From NCBI GenBank assembly GCA_963799315.1, contig CAWCWP010000002.1, positions 186,001 through 250,000 on the forward strand: a stretch of DNA of 64,000 nucleotides, given 5' to 3'. The notes beneath the pieces are model-generated. The model was not told the DNA's origin and did no database searches. It worked only from the letters and a program-made list of their open reading frames with translations. Both the position numbers and the translations under genes were made by a program. This DNA is from Parerythrobacter_A sp963799315 (lineage in GTDB: Bacteria > Pseudomonadota > Alphaproteobacteria > Sphingomonadales > Sphingomonadaceae). Shown in pieces: positions 16,357-26,902 of this stretch. The number at the start of each line of letters is the position of its first letter. Position 1 is the first letter of the stretch.

Positions 16357-18799
16357 GTGCAAAAGATGGTTAGTGCGGGTCGCGCCTTGTTACCAGTAGC
16401 GAATAGAATGCAGGGCGTCCGCGCGGTTTTCGTGGCTGGCACGGCGCTGTCCTTCGTGCTGTGCGCGCAAGCGACCTCGGCCCAGACCGCTCCCGAAGAT
16501 GCGCCGCAGAATGCACCGGCGGAAGACAGCCTGCAAAGCGTGCTGGTCGATGGCAATGTTACCGTATCCGATGGCGACACGCTGACCGCCGGATCGGTCG
16601 CTGTGCAGCCCCCGCCGCCGCAGGCCGACCTTCCCGCCGTCGAAACCATCATCGAGGACGAGGAATTCAACGCCGCCATCCCCTCGCTGGATGCGCCCGA
16701 CCCTGAACTCGATGCGCTCGGCCCGCTGGAATCCATCGCCGAATTCGAACGCCGGTTTGCCGAAGAGCAGGCCGCCGCCGATGCTGAAGCCGGGGCGTTG
16801 CCTGCTGACGATATCGCCGCGCCGGGCCGTTTACCCGAACTGGCCGATGGCGATGCGGTGGAAGCAATCGCCGATGCGCCCATCCGCGATGCCGAGCTGA
16901 CCACGCCGCTTTCGCCGCTCGAAGATTTCGAAGTGAACGAAGTCGAATTCGCCGAAGACGCGAGCGACGAGGAAGTTCTCACCGTGGAATACGCCATCCA
17001 GCTGAACGGGCTGGACGATGCCGACGCCGAAACCGAAACGGACCTCGCCGGACTGTTCGACAGTCTCTCGGCGCTGGAAGATGCCGATGGCGAAGCCGCC
17101 AATGTCGCCATGCTGTCCGCGCGCGTGGAGGAAGACGCGAAGCTTCTTGCCAGCATCCTGAAATCGGAAGGCTATTACGATGCCGCGGTCACCACCCGCA
17201 TCGACCGGTCGGCAGAGGATAATGGGCAACCGCTGACGGCGATTCTGGATGTGGCACCGGGCGCGCGTTTCACCTTTTCGCAGATCGACATCGAAGCCGG
17301 ACCGACCGTTCCGGAAACGCTGATCGCGGACAATTTCGCGCTCCAGGTCGGCGAACCGATCATTGCCGCGCGTGTGCAGGGTGCCGAAGCGCAGGTCGCC
17401 ATCGCCCTGCCCGAACAGGGCTATCCCTTCGTAAAGGTCGGACAGCGCGACATCCTGCTCGATCAGGAAACCGACGATGGCGTTTACACCCTGCCTGTCG
17501 ACACCGGTCCGCGCGCCCGTTTCGGCGGCTTCACCACCAGCGGCAATACTCGCCTTCGATGCCGACCATGTCGATGTGCTGGCGCGGTTCGAACGCGGCG
17601 AGCTGTATGACAGCCGCCTGGTCGACGATCTGCGACAGGCGATGGTCGCCACCGGCTTGCTGAGCCAGGTCACGGTCATCCCCGAACGCACCGGCGAGGA
17701 TGCGGGGGACGGCACCGAATATGTCAATGTCGCGGTGACGCAGCAGGCCGGACCGCCGCGCACCATTGCGGGCAGCGCCGGGTTCGGCACCGGGCAGGGT
17801 TTCCGCCTCGAAGGCAGCTGGAGCCATCGCAACCTGTTCCCGCCCGAAGGCGCGTTGACCGCGTCCGCCGTTCTGGGCACGCAGGAACAGGGCGCCGGGC
17901 TGACATTCAAGCGCGCCAATGCCGGACGGCGCGACCGCACGGTGGAACTTGGTATCAGCGCCCTGCGCGCCCGCTACGATGCGTTCAACGCGCTGACCGG
18001 GCGGATCGGCGGGCTGGTCAGCTATGCCTCCACCCCGATCTGGCAGAAACGGTTCACCTACGCGTTCGGCGGCGAAATTCTTGCCTCCATCGAAGAGGAT
18101 TTCGATTTCGCGACCGGCGAGAATGTCGATCGCACCTATTTCATCGGCGCGCTGACGGGGCAGGCCGGGTTCGACACGTCGGACAGCCTGCTCAACCCGA
18201 CGCAAGGGTACCGCCTGAAACTGTTCGTGCAGCCCGAAGGCTCGTTGCAGGACGGGTTCAGCCCCTATGTGCGCGGCATCGTGGACGGTTCCGCCTATCT
18301 GCCGTTCGGCGATTCCATCGTGCTGGCGGGCCGGGTGCGCGGCGGCACCATTGCAGGCGTGTCGCGCAGCGATATCGCGCCATCGCGCCGGTTCTATGCC
18401 GGCGGCGGCGGTTCGGTGCGCGGCTTCGGCTTCCAGCAGCTGGGGCCGCAGGTTCTGGAACCCAACCCCAATTTCGACCCCGAAGACGTCGACCCCGACG
18501 ATCCCGATGCCGGTCCCGATCCCTTCCGCCTGCGCCCCATCGGCGGGCGCAGCGTGATCGAGGGCGCGGTCGAGCTGCGTTATCGCTTCGGCAATTTCGG
18601 CGTGGTCGGCTTCGTCGATGCGGGGCAGGTTTATGAAAGCAGCACGCCCGGCTTCGACGACATCCGCTACGGTGTGGGTGTCGGCGGGCGCTATTATACC
18701 AATTTCGGCCCGATGCGCGTCGATATCGCCACGCCGCTGGGGCGTCGTGACGGTGAAAGCGCGTTCAACATCTACGTGTCTATCGGGCAAGCGTTCTGA
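16357..18799 (+). CDS. tamA: TamA-like outer-membrane assembly protein, frameshifted
   Basis: Start GTG at 16357 (ATG at 16366 possible). After a signal peptide (LSFVLCAQATSAQ) come about 180 Asp/Glu/Ala-rich residues, unusually long, then POTRA-like units (LLASILKSEGYYDAAVTTRI, ALPEQGYPFVKVGQRDILLD). The frame changes by one base near 17550, where FTTSGNT joins AFDADHVDVLARFERG. The rest is the 16-stranded BamA-type barrel with GGGGSVRGFGFQQLGP, the VRGF lid motif, and the end RVDIATPLGRR to a terminal aromatic Phe. It works with TamB in transporting proteins or lipids to the outer membrane. Its stop overlaps the tamB start (TGATG). Confidence 0.9.
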
Positions 18800-21700
18800 T
18801 GGCCGATACTACCGCAACGGAACCGGAATTCATCGACGCCGGGGTGATGGAAGACGCGCATGCGAAGGCCGGGAAACCGCGCCGCAGCCGCTGGGTGCTG
18901 GCGGGCAAGATCGCGCTCGGCATCGTCGTCGGGCTGCTGCTGCTGGTCGGTTTGGTGCTGTTCGGCATCAACACCGATCCGGGCCGCAAATTCGTGGCCC
19001 AGCAAATCGAGGGGCTGGAATTCGAAAACGGCATGGCCATCGGTATCGAGGCGATCGAAGGCTCGCTCTATTCCGAAATGCGGATCGAAGGGCTGACCGT
19101 CGCCGATCCCAAGGGGGTCTTCCTGCGTTCGCCCGAAGTGGTGGTGGACTGGCACCCGTTCGCCTTCATCAACGGCCATATCGATATCGATGCGCTGACC
19201 GCCGAGACTATCGTGCTGGAACGCACTCCCGAATTCAACGAAACCCCTCCCAGCGACGATCCGCTGCTGCCCGATTACGATATCGATATCGACCGGCTGG
19301 AAATCGGGCGGTTCGTTGCGGAAGCGCCGGTTTCCGGCGAACGCCGCGTCGCCACGCTGAAAGGCGAAGTGCATATCGCCGATGCGCGCGCGCAGGTCCG
19401 CCTCGACGGCGGAACGGTGCGCGGTCCCGCCGGGAGCGCCGGTGGCGACCGGTTCGCGCTGGTGCTGGACGCCGTGCCGGACGAGAACAAGCTCGACCTC
19501 GACCTCGACCTGCGCGCCCCCGGCGATGGCGTGATCGCGGCGCTGGCCGGTTTCACCGATCCGCTGACCGTCAAGCTCAAGGGCAAGGGCGACTGGGCGG
19601 CATGGAACGGCGAGCTGGACGCGACGCTGGCCGGTGCCGATCTCGCCGACGTGCTGCTGAAGGCGCGCGACGGACGAGTTACGGTGACGGGGCCGATGTA
19701 TCTTGCGGACCTCGCGCCGCCTTCTACCGCCGCGCTGCTGGGGCGGCGAACCAATGTCGATATCACCACCGAGCTGGGCGAACGCCGCGCCGAGATCGAA
19801 GGGCGTGTTTTCGGCGATGCCTTCACCCTAAATGCCAATGGCGGCATCGACCTTGCCGAAAGCGCGTTCGACGATTTCAAGGCGGCTTTCGTGCTGCTGC
19901 AGCCTTCCGCCATCGCGCCCAACCTGCGCGGCAGCGGGCTGCGCGCATTGCTGACGCTGGACGGGGCATTCGCAACGCCTGCGGTCGGTTACGACATCGC
20001 GGCGGACCGGATCGTTATGAACGATATGGGCGTGCAGAACCTGCGCGCAAAAGGCGATGCGCGAGTCGATGCCGGTGCGATCTACCTTCCGGTGTCCGCC
20101 ACCGCATCGCGCATCACCGGCCTCGATACCGTGGCGGGTGGCGAGCTTGCCAATATCCGCCTCGACGGCGATGTCGCGATCGAGGGCACGCGCATCCTGT
20201 CGGACAATATGCGCATTCGCTCCAGCCGGATCGACGCGAAACTCATCCTGCTCGCGGATACGTCCACCGGGCTTTACACCGGCGCGGTCGATGGCCGGAT
20301 CAACGGCTATCGGGTCGAAAGCGTCGGCATCTTCGACATCACCACCGATATCGACCTGGAAACCGATGCGGGCGGCGGATACGCGCTTGTCGGCAAGGTC
20401 GGCGCGCGCTCCACCCGCCTGCTGAACGATTCCATGCGCGAATATCTCGGCGGCAACCTGACCGCAGGCGCGGACATTGCCTATGGCAGCGACGGCGTCG
20501 CGCGGTTCCGCAATGTCCGCATGACCTCGCCGCTGCTGCGCATCACAGACGGGCGCGGCACATACTCCGCCGACGGACAGATCGACGTGGCCGCCACCGG
20601 CGTATCCACTCAATACGGCCCGCTCGGCGTGAAGCTGACGGGAACGGTCGCGAACCCGCGCGCAACCATCAATGCGGCACGCCCCGGCCTTGGCATCGGA
20701 CTGGCCGACCTGACCGCGACGATACGCGGCGACAATGGCGACTATCGCATCGATGCGGCGGGCAATACCGATTACGGCGCGTTCACTGCCGACGTGACTG
20801 TGGCCACGGCGCGCGGTCCGCTGGCGCTGACCATCAACCGCGCCGATTTCGCGGGCATCGCCTTGAGCGGGCAAGTCCGCCAGAGTCCCGCCGGGCCGTT
20901 CATCGGCCAGCTCGACGCAAACGGGCGCGGCATGGGCGGACTGGTCCGCCTGGGCGCGGTTGGTGCCAACCAGTCCGCCATCGTCAACCTGCGCGCCCGC
21001 AACACCGTGCTGCCCGGCCCCGCCAACCTGCGGATCGGCGCAGCCATCGTCGATGCGGAAATCGTTCTTTACGAGCAGCCCGAAGTGGTCGCCGACGTAC
21101 AGCTTTCCAATACGACCTATGGCGAAGTGAACATCAACGCCATGCGCGCGCTGATCGATTACAGGGGCGGGCGCGGCAAGGCCAAGCTGTTGGCGGAAGG
21201 CACCAGCGGCGTGCCGTTCCGCATCGCGGGCAATGCGGACCTGACGCCCGAACTGTGGCGCGCAAATCTGGAAGGCAAGGCGCGCGGTGTAACCTTCAAG
21301 ACCGCCACGCCTGCGCGTATCATTCCGGGTGACGGAACATACACCCTGCTGCCGACGCGCATCGATTTCGGGCAGGGCAACATCCGCATCGCCGGCGAAT
21401 ACGGGCAGGGCATGAAGCTGCAAAGCCGGCTCGACTCGCTCGATCTCGATATCGCCAATGCCTTCGTGCCCGGCCTCGGCCTGAACGGTCGCGCCACCGG
21501 CAGCCTCGATTTCGCGCAAGCCAGTGCCAGCGCCTTCCCGACTGCCGATGCGCGGCTGAAAATCGCCGGGTTCACCCGCACCACGGCGGTCTCGGTCAGC
21601 CAGCCGGTCGATGTGAACTTCGTCGGCCAGCTGCAAGGCACGGGCGGCGCGGCGCGCGCGATCATCCGGCGGCGCGGCACCGTCATCGGGCGCATGAATG

Positions 21701-23067
21701 CCGCCCTCACCCCGCTGCCGCCCGGCACCGGCCCGTGGACCACCCGCCTGTTGCAGGCCCCGCTGGGCGGCGGCATCCGCTATAACGGCCCTGCCGACAC
21801 GCTGTTCTCGCTGGCGGGCCAGCCGGACCAGCGCCTGTCGGGCGCGCTCGGCATTGCCGCCGATTTCAGCGGGCGCGTGGGCGAACCGCAGCTTGCGGGC
21901 ATCATTCGCGCCAAGAGCCTGACTTACGAGAACCAGACCTACGGCACACGCCTGACCAATATGGCGGTACGCGGGCGGTTCACCGGCAACAGCCTGCAAA
22001 TCGAGCAGCTTAATGCGACGGCGGGCGACGGCACGGTCTCGGCCACCGGCTCGGTCAGCCTCGCGGCGAACAGCGGCTATCCGATGAATGTGCAGGTCAA
22101 GCTGGACGATGCCCGCCTCGCCGCCAGCGATGCGCTGGGCGCGACGGCCACCGGCACGCTGGCCTTTACCAAACGTGCCAACCAGACGGCGCTGCTGTCC
22201 GGCACGCTGCTGCTGCCCGAAACGCGCTATCAGGTCGTAAACCAGGGCGCGGTGGAAGTGCCGACCCTGACCGGGGTGCGTTTCAAGCCGCCGCGCGGGC
22301 GGCCGCGCATCACGGGTGAAGAACCTGCCCTGCCGACCGCCGGTATCTTCGAACAGCTTCGCCTCGACATCGGGCTGGAGGCACCGGAACGGCTGTACGT
22401 GTCCGGCATGGGGCTGGAAAGCGAATGGACCGCCGACCTCAAGATCACCGGCACCAGCGGTGCGCCGCGCATGGCCGGGTCCGTATCGCTGGTCCGCGGT
22501 ACGCTGGGCTTTGCCGGACGCAATTTCGAGCTGAGCGACGGCCGTGTCGGCTTTACCGGCGGCACCACGCTCGACCCGACGATCCGGCTCTCCGCCACCG
22601 ACGATATCGAGGACGTGACGGTCAACATCAACGTGACGGGCCGCGCCTTCAATCCGCAGATCGCCTTCACCAGCAGTCCCGGCCTGCCGCAGGACGAGAT
22701 CGTCAGCCGCATCCTGTTCGGCAGCTCGGTCGGCAATCTGTCCGCCATCCAGGCCGTCCAGCTGGCCGCTTCGCTCAACTCGCTGCGCGGATCGGGTGGC
22801 GGGCTCAATCCGCTGGGCACGCTGCGGTCTGCCACCGGTATCGACCGGCTGCGCATCCTCGGCGCGGACGAGCAGAGCGGGCGCGGCACGTCGCTGGCGG
22901 CGGGCCAGTACCTGACCGACGATATCTATATCGAGATCATCACCGATGCGCGCGGCAATGTCGCCACGCAGCTGGAAGTCAGCCTGACGCCTGCCCTTTC
23001 CGTCCTGAGCCAGGCGGGCGGAACCACCGGCACCAATGTGAACGTGCAGTACAAGAAGAACTACTGA
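18799..23067 (+). CDS. tamB: translocation and assembly module subunit TamB
   Basis: 1422 residues. One transmembrane helix near residues 34-55 (LGIVVGLLLLVGLVLFGIN) anchors it in the inner membrane; the remaining 1350 residues are repeating beta strands of the AsmA/TamB groove type crossing the periplasm. The C-terminal DUF490 domain is plain: LRLDIGLEAPERLYVSGMGL, GRVGFTGGTTLDPTIRLSAT and SRILFGSSVGNLSAIQAVQL. The family moves phospholipid or assembles outer-membrane proteins together with TamA. The gene is intact, unlike tamA in this sequence. Start overlaps the tamA stop and the end overlaps the next small gene, so the three are coupled. Confidence 0.96.
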   Translation: MADTTATEPEFIDAGVMEDAHAKAGKPRRSRWVLAGKIALGIVVGLLLLVGLVLFGINTDPGRKFVAQQIEGLEFENGMAIGIEAIEGSLYSEMRIEGLTVADPKGVFLRSPEVVVDWHPFAFINGHIDIDALTAETIVLERTPEFNETPPSDDPLLPDYDIDIDRLEIGRFVAEAPVSGERRVATLKGEVHIADARAQVRLDGGTVRGPAGSAGGDRFALVLDAVPDENKLDLDLDLRAPGDGVIAALAGFTDPLTVKLKGKGDWAAWNGELDATLAGADLADVLLKARDGRVTVTGPMYLADLAPPSTAALLGRRTNVDITTELGERRAEIEGRVFGDAFTLNANGGIDLAESAFDDFKAAFVLLQPSAIAPNLRGSGLRALLTLDGAFATPAVGYDIAADRIVMNDMGVQNLRAKGDARVDAGAIYLPVSATASRITGLDTVAGGELANIRLDGDVAIEGTRILSDNMRIRSSRIDAKLILLADTSTGLYTGAVDGRINGYRVESVGIFDITTDIDLETDAGGGYALVGKVGARSTRLLNDSMREYLGGNLTAGADIAYGSDGVARFRNVRMTSPLLRITDGRGTYSADGQIDVAATGVSTQYGPLGVKLTGTVANPRATINAARPGLGIGLADLTATIRGDNGDYRIDAAGNTDYGAFTADVTVATARGPLALTINRADFAGIALSGQVRQSPAGPFIGQLDANGRGMGGLVRLGAVGANQSAIVNLRARNTVLPGPANLRIGAAIVDAEIVLYEQPEVVADVQLSNTTYGEVNINAMRALIDYRGGRGKAKLLAEGTSGVPFRIAGNADLTPELWRANLEGKARGVTFKTATPARIIPGDGTYTLLPTRIDFGQGNIRIAGEYGQGMKLQSRLDSLDLDIANAFVPGLGLNGRATGSLDFAQASASAFPTADARLKIAGFTRTTAVSVSQPVDVNFVGQLQGTGGAARAIIRRRGTVIGRMNAALTPLPPGTGPWTTRLLQAPLGGGIRYNGPADTLFSLAGQPDQRLSGALGIAADFSGRVGEPQLAGIIRAKSLTYENQTYGTRLTNMAVRGRFTGNSLQIEQLNATAGDGTVSATGSVSLAANSGYPMNVQVKLDDARLAASDALGATATGTLAFTKRANQTALLSGTLLLPETRYQVVNQGAVEVPTLTGVRFKPPRGRPRITGEEPALPTAGIFEQLRLDIGLEAPERLYVSGMGLESEWTADLKITGTSGAPRMAGSVSLVRGTLGFAGRNFELSDGRVGFTGGTTLDPTIRLSATDDIEDVTVNINVTGRAFNPQIAFTSSPGLPQDEIVSRILFGSSVGNLSAIQAVQLAASLNSLRGSGGGLNPLGTLRSATGIDRLRILGADEQSGRGTSLAAGQYLTDDIYIEIITDARGNVATQLEVSLTPALSVLSQAGGTTGTNVNVQYKKNY

Positions 23068-23291
23068 TGGCGGGCGAGCCCGCCGCGCCGTGGTTCGAAT
23101 GGCGGATCGCCGCCGTCCTCGGTCTTATCGCCTTCGCGCTGGTTCTGGCGGGGCTGTTGCGACAGGAAGAAGAGCGCGACTTCGACACCCGGTTCGAACG
23201 CGCCGAACGCGATATCCGTGCGCTGGCAGAGGATATCGACCGGACGCTGGAAGCACAGGAAACAGACACACCCCCCGCGCCGACAACGTAG
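23067..23291 (+). CDS. 74-residue membrane-anchored coiled-coil protein coupled to tamB
   Basis: ATG at 23067 overlaps the tamB stop (TGATG). The peptide starts MAGEPAAPWFEWRIAAVLGL and has one membrane helix (IAAVLGLIAFALVLAGLL) followed by a charged helical segment (EERDFDTRFERAERDIRALA) that could form a coiled coil, and a short proline-rich tail. No family is recognised. Tight coupling to the tamAB genes makes a helper role in the same envelope process likely (inference). The photolyase gene is convergent 9 bases away. Confidence 0.6.
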   Translation: MAGEPAAPWFEWRIAAVLGLIAFALVLAGLLRQEEERDFDTRFERAERDIRALAEDIDRTLEAQETDTPPAPTT

Positions 23292-23300
23292 CGTGCCGGC

Positions 23301-24795
23301 CTAGCCACCCAGATACATCTGCTGCCAGCTATCGTCCTGCGGCACCGCGATACGCGGCACCTCGCGCTGCGCCATATCGGCCAGCCATTCCACCGCGCCG
23401 GGCCGTTTGCGAATGGCATTGTCGGATTTGGGCATGATCATCCCGTATATCGCGCTTTCCCGATAGGCAGGGCGTCCCTCGCCGAAGGAGGAGCGCATCG
23501 AAACATAGGTCGCCGGGTCGCGTCCATCGAGCGACAGGCGATCGTTCAAGGTAACATGCGGTCGCCCAAGCCGCTTGCGGGCTGGCTGTCCAGCGCAGCA
23601 ATTGCTTGGACCAGTACATGCGCAAATTATTGTGCATCCAGCCGGTGGTGAGCCACTGCTTCTGCGCGGCGTTCCATGTTTCGTCCGGCGTCTCGCCGTG
23701 GATCAGCGCATCCAGTGACTGGATATCGCGCGGATCGTCGGCATGCGCTTCCATCGTCTTTCGCGCCGCGCCGGGCAGGCTGTCATACTGCATCAGCGAC
23801 GGCTTTTCCGTCATCCGCCAATGCCCCCATTCGCGCCATGTCAGCAGCTCGTCGACGAATTTGTAGCGGACGCTCGCCTTGATTCCCGCATCGTCCAGAC
23901 CGCGCAGGATTTCGAACGGCGAGACCATGCCGAAATGCAGATAGGGCGAGAGCTGGCTGGCCCCGACTTCATCGGCCGGATTGTTGCGCGCCCATTTGTA
24001 GCGCGGCAACACCGTCTCGATGGCACGCTGCACGCGGGCGTCAGCGGCATCTTTCGTGGCGGGATGTTCGTCGGAAGGCGGCAGCGTGTGGTCGATACGG
24101 CATTGCGCCATCAGCGCGTCGAGCGCGGCATCGTCGCGATCCGCCAGCGCATCGGGCGTGAAGGGCAATGCTCCCTCATACGGCGCGACTTCGGGCGCGA
24201 TCTCGCGCCGTTCGGCGAGGCATTGCGCGCGTTGTGCGCCGTGTGCTGCGCGAAACGCCTTGGTCGCGCCCAGCCCCTTGGAAGGCAACAGGGCGTGCGG
24301 CACCAGCCGCGTCCCGTCCACCGCCGCGACGGCAAGATCGGCTTTCGCCGCAAAGCGTTCCGCCTGCCAGCGGCCCACGAACGTCGCATGCCGGTCGCAC
24401 ACGACGCAGGCGGCATTTTCGGCCAGACGATAAACCAGACCCCGCGCCTGCTCTTGCGTTTCGGGCCGCACGACCTGTTGGACGCAGGCGATGCCGCGCT
24501 CGCGCAGGGTTCGCCCCATCGCGCGGCTCGCGCCCAGGATGAAGCGGTGCAGGCGATCGGATGCATGCGGGTAATCCTCGCGCAGGCCGTGATGGACCAG
24601 CACCGGCAGGCCGAGCCGGTTGCCGACCGCCACCCCCGCATCGATCACCGGATTGTCATGCCCGCGCAATGTCTGCTGCAACCACACCAGCACATAGCGC
24701 GCCCCGTCGCGCATCGGCGCGTCGTTCAGCAACACCGTCCGGTCGGTCAGTTCGGCATTGAGGCAATCGAGAACGGGGGAAGTTGGTGCAGGCAT
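23301..24795 (-). CDS. phr: class II-like deoxyribodipyrimidine photolyase, frameshifted
   Basis: From MPAPTSPVLDCLNAELTD. It repairs cyclobutane pyrimidine dimers with light through FADH-. The order of motifs fits class II photolyases: VLVWLQQTLRGHDNP, PYLHFGMVSPFEILRG, DELLTWREWGHWRM, WNAAQKQWLTTGWMHNNLRM (a FAD-binding core) and YWSKQLLRWT. The frame changes by one base near 23549: ATACYL joins NDRLSLDGRDPATYVS, the conserved class II ending, which then runs to 23301. Without correction the C-terminal 82 residues would be lost. It is convergent with the tamB operon; the tRNA-Arg gene lies upstream. No LexA box was seen in front of it. Confidence 0.88.
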
Positions 24796-24857
24796 GCCAA
24801 ACCAATGACGCGGACGCTGTAGCGGTTCCATCGGCGCGGTGCGCGATCCAGAACAAC

Positions 24858-24934
<77 letters not shown>

Positions 24935-25088
24935 CGGCGCTGTGCCCGTGCGGGCAATCGGCATCCGGCGCGGTAGCAAGTGTGTCGGCGCTGCGCCAGC
25001 CGCTTTATCGCATGGTTGTCGCGTGGTTGTTCGGGGCGCGCTACCGGACTTAGCGATTTGGCAAGCGGTGCCGCGCTAAAGGACCGGC

Positions 25089-25505
25089 ATGAGCGAAACC
25101 GCGACCCCTCCCGTGCCGCACACCCGGCCCCATGAAAACGCGAACGGTGCTGCGCGGACGGCGCATTCGACACTCGCGGTCAGGCTGGCCGCGATCGAGG
25201 ATGCGGCGGCGGCAGTGGCGGTCATGGCCGGGCTGGGCGCGGAAAAACCTTCGGCGCAATTGCGCGGTTTCGTCGCGCACATCCAGTCGGACGGTGCGCC
25301 GCGAAAGGCATTGGCCGAGGAATGCGTGGCCGATATGTCGGCGATGATGCAGCCGGGGCTTGCCGCCCTGCTCGCGGTATCGGCACGAGGTCACGACGCG
25401 ACCGCACCGGCCCTGACCCTGTGGCGCGAATATCATGCCGCGCGCACTGCCATGCTGGCGCTGGTGCCCGACGAAGGCACGCTCGGCCCGCGCCGCTGCG
25501 CGTGA
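25089..25505 (+). CDS. hypothetical helical protein upstream of mmcB
   Basis: 138 residues, ATG at 25089. No domain is recognised. The first 30 residues are polar and probably disordered; the rest reads as alternating Ala-rich helices (LAVRLAAIEDAAAAVAVMAG, LRGFVAHIQSDGAPRKALAE, LWREYHAARTAMLALVP), so a small soluble helical bundle is likely. There is no signal peptide. It ends 45 bases before mmcB; the SOS box lies inside that gap, so the two genes are probably under separate control even though they have the same direction. Confidence 0.6.
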   Translation: MSETATPPVPHTRPHENANGAARTAHSTLAVRLAAIEDAAAAVAVMAGLGAEKPSAQLRGFVAHIQSDGAPRKALAEECVADMSAMMQPGLAALLAVSARGHDATAPALTLWREYHAARTAMLALVPDEGTLGPRRCA

Positions 25506-25522
25506 TGCCGATGCTTGACCGT

Positions 25523-25537
25523 GTTCGCCTAATGTTC
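25523..25537 (+). promoter_or_regulatory. LexA (SOS) box in front of mmcB
   Basis: GTTCGCCTAATGTTC matches the alphaproteobacterial SOS consensus GTTC-N7-GTTC exactly. It ends 13 bases before the mmcB ATG, where bound LexA would block transcription. MmcB is a LexA-controlled gene in Caulobacter, so site and gene support each other. Confidence 0.8.
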
Positions 25538-25550
25538 CAAACGTCGCGGC

Positions 25551-26102
25551 ATGGAATCAACGCTTGTCGACACGCCACCGATCAACAGTTCATCGACGAA
25601 CAGGGCCGAACCGCACGTGACATCGGGCGGGCCAGACATCGGTTCGCCTTCCGACACGGTGGTGCGCGGCATCACGCGCCTGTTCGCGCGCAACGGAATC
25701 TGGGTCTTGCCGGAAATGCCCCTGCGCGGCGGACGGCGGGCCGACCTGATGGGCATCGATGCCAAGGGACGGGTCGTCATCGTGGAGATCAAGGTCAGCC
25801 GCGCCGACCTGCTCGGCGACGGGAAGTGGACCGACTATCTGGAGCATTGCGACAGGTTCTACTGGGGCTTGCCTGTCACGCTGGACCGGGCGGTGCTGGA
25901 CGGTACGGACTTCCTGCCGGAAACCTGCGGCGTGATCGTGGCCGATGGCTACGATGCGGAAATCGTGCGCCCTGCGCCCAGTCATCCGCTGCCCGCCGCG
26001 CGCCGCAAGGTGGAAGTGGAAGCACTTGCCCGTGCCGCGCTGCGCAGGCTGGCGGTATCGGCGCATCCGGAATGCGCGCCGTGGAATGCCGAGGCCGGCT
26101 GA
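25551..26102 (+). CDS. mmcB: MmcB-family DNA repair protein
   Basis: 183 residues. The core RRADLMGIDAKGRVVIVEIK has the D-x(n)-ExK layout of a restriction-endonuclease-like nuclease fold, followed by KWTDYLEHCDRFYWGLP and GVIVADGYDAEIVRPAP, which are typical of the MmcB (COG5321) family. In Caulobacter MmcB is an SOS-induced protein needed for mitomycin C resistance. The LexA box ending 13 bases upstream fits that regulation. The first 40 residues are variable and polar. The downstream fatty-acid hydroxylase gene follows after 74 bases. Confidence 0.88.
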   Translation: MESTLVDTPPINSSSTNRAEPHVTSGGPDIGSPSDTVVRGITRLFARNGIWVLPEMPLRGGRRADLMGIDAKGRVVIVEIKVSRADLLGDGKWTDYLEHCDRFYWGLPVTLDRAVLDGTDFLPETCGVIVADGYDAEIVRPAPSHPLPAARRKVEVEALARAALRRLAVSAHPECAPWNAEAG

Positions 26103-26176
26103 CCGGCGGCTCCTCAGCACGGCGATTCCTGCATGGCGCTGGTGTTGCGCGCGCGGCACCGGCATAGGACGCGCAG

Positions 26177-26902
26177 ATGTTTCTTGCGATCCTCGCTTCC
26201 GCCGTCGCCATGACCGGCATCGTGGCCGTCCGCTATCTGGCGGTGAGCGGCATGTTCGCCGCCGTCACGGCAAAGGTGCGTCCGGGGTTCCAGTCCGCTC
26301 TGGCGCCGCAAATCCGCCGCGAAATCGGCTGGTCGATGCTGTCAGCGCTGATCTTCGGCATACCCGCAGGCATCGTTGCCTGGGGCTGGCAGAACCTTGG
26401 CTGGACCCTGCTCTATTCCGGCTGGTCGAGCGCGGACCTGTGGTACGCGCCGCTCTCGGTCGCGCTGTATCTGTTCGCGCACGACACATGGTTCTACTGG
26501 ACGCACCGCCTGATGCACCGGCCCGCCATTTTCCGCGCCGCACATGCCGTCCATCATGCCAGCCGCCCGCCGACGGCGTGGGCGGCCATGAGCTTCCATC
26601 CCATCGAGGCATTGACCGGGGCGGTCATCATCCCGTTTCTGGTGTTTGTGATCCCGATCCATGTCGCCATGCTCGCCGTCGTCCTGGCCATCATGACGCT
26701 GATGGGTGTGACCAATCACATGGGCTGGGAGATGTTTCCCCGATGGTTCGTTCATTCCCGGTTGGGTAAGTGGTTCATAACCGCTAGCCATCACCAGCGT
26801 CATCATGAGAGCTATCGATGCAATTACGGCCTGTATTTTCGTTTCTGGGACCGCGTGTGCGGCACCGATCGCGGGCTGTCGGACGCATTTGCGGCGCGCT
26901 AG
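26177..26902 (+). CDS. sterol desaturase/fatty-acid hydroxylase family membrane protein
   Basis: 241 residues with several hydrophobic segments and the eight-histidine di-iron motif set of the FA_hydroxylase superfamily: HDTWFYWTHRLMH, then HAVHHAS, then SHHQRHH. Members hydroxylate or desaturate lipids, hopanoids, sterols or carotenoids in the membrane; the substrate here is unknown. The 3' end overlaps the possible start of a DUF2141 gene by up to 84 bases. From memory the hydroxylase-DUF2141 pairing recurs in related genomes, which suggests a shared function (inference). Confidence 0.9.
   Translation: MFLAILASAVAMTGIVAVRYLAVSGMFAAVTAKVRPGFQSALAPQIRREIGWSMLSALIFGIPAGIVAWGWQNLGWTLLYSGWSSADLWYAPLSVALYLFAHDTWFYWTHRLMHRPAIFRAAHAVHHASRPPTAWAAMSFHPIEALTGAVIIPFLVFVIPIHVAMLAVVLAIMTLMGVTNHMGWEMFPRWFVHSRLGKWFITASHHQRHHESYRCNYGLYFRFWDRVCGTDRGLSDAFAAR

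Noticed and set aside
16329..17156. Long minus-strand open frame extending YihY upstream by about 276 residues
   Set aside because: It is Ser/Ala-rich, antisense to the clear tamA signal peptide and acidic region, and not like YihY N-termini; it is a by-product of high GC.
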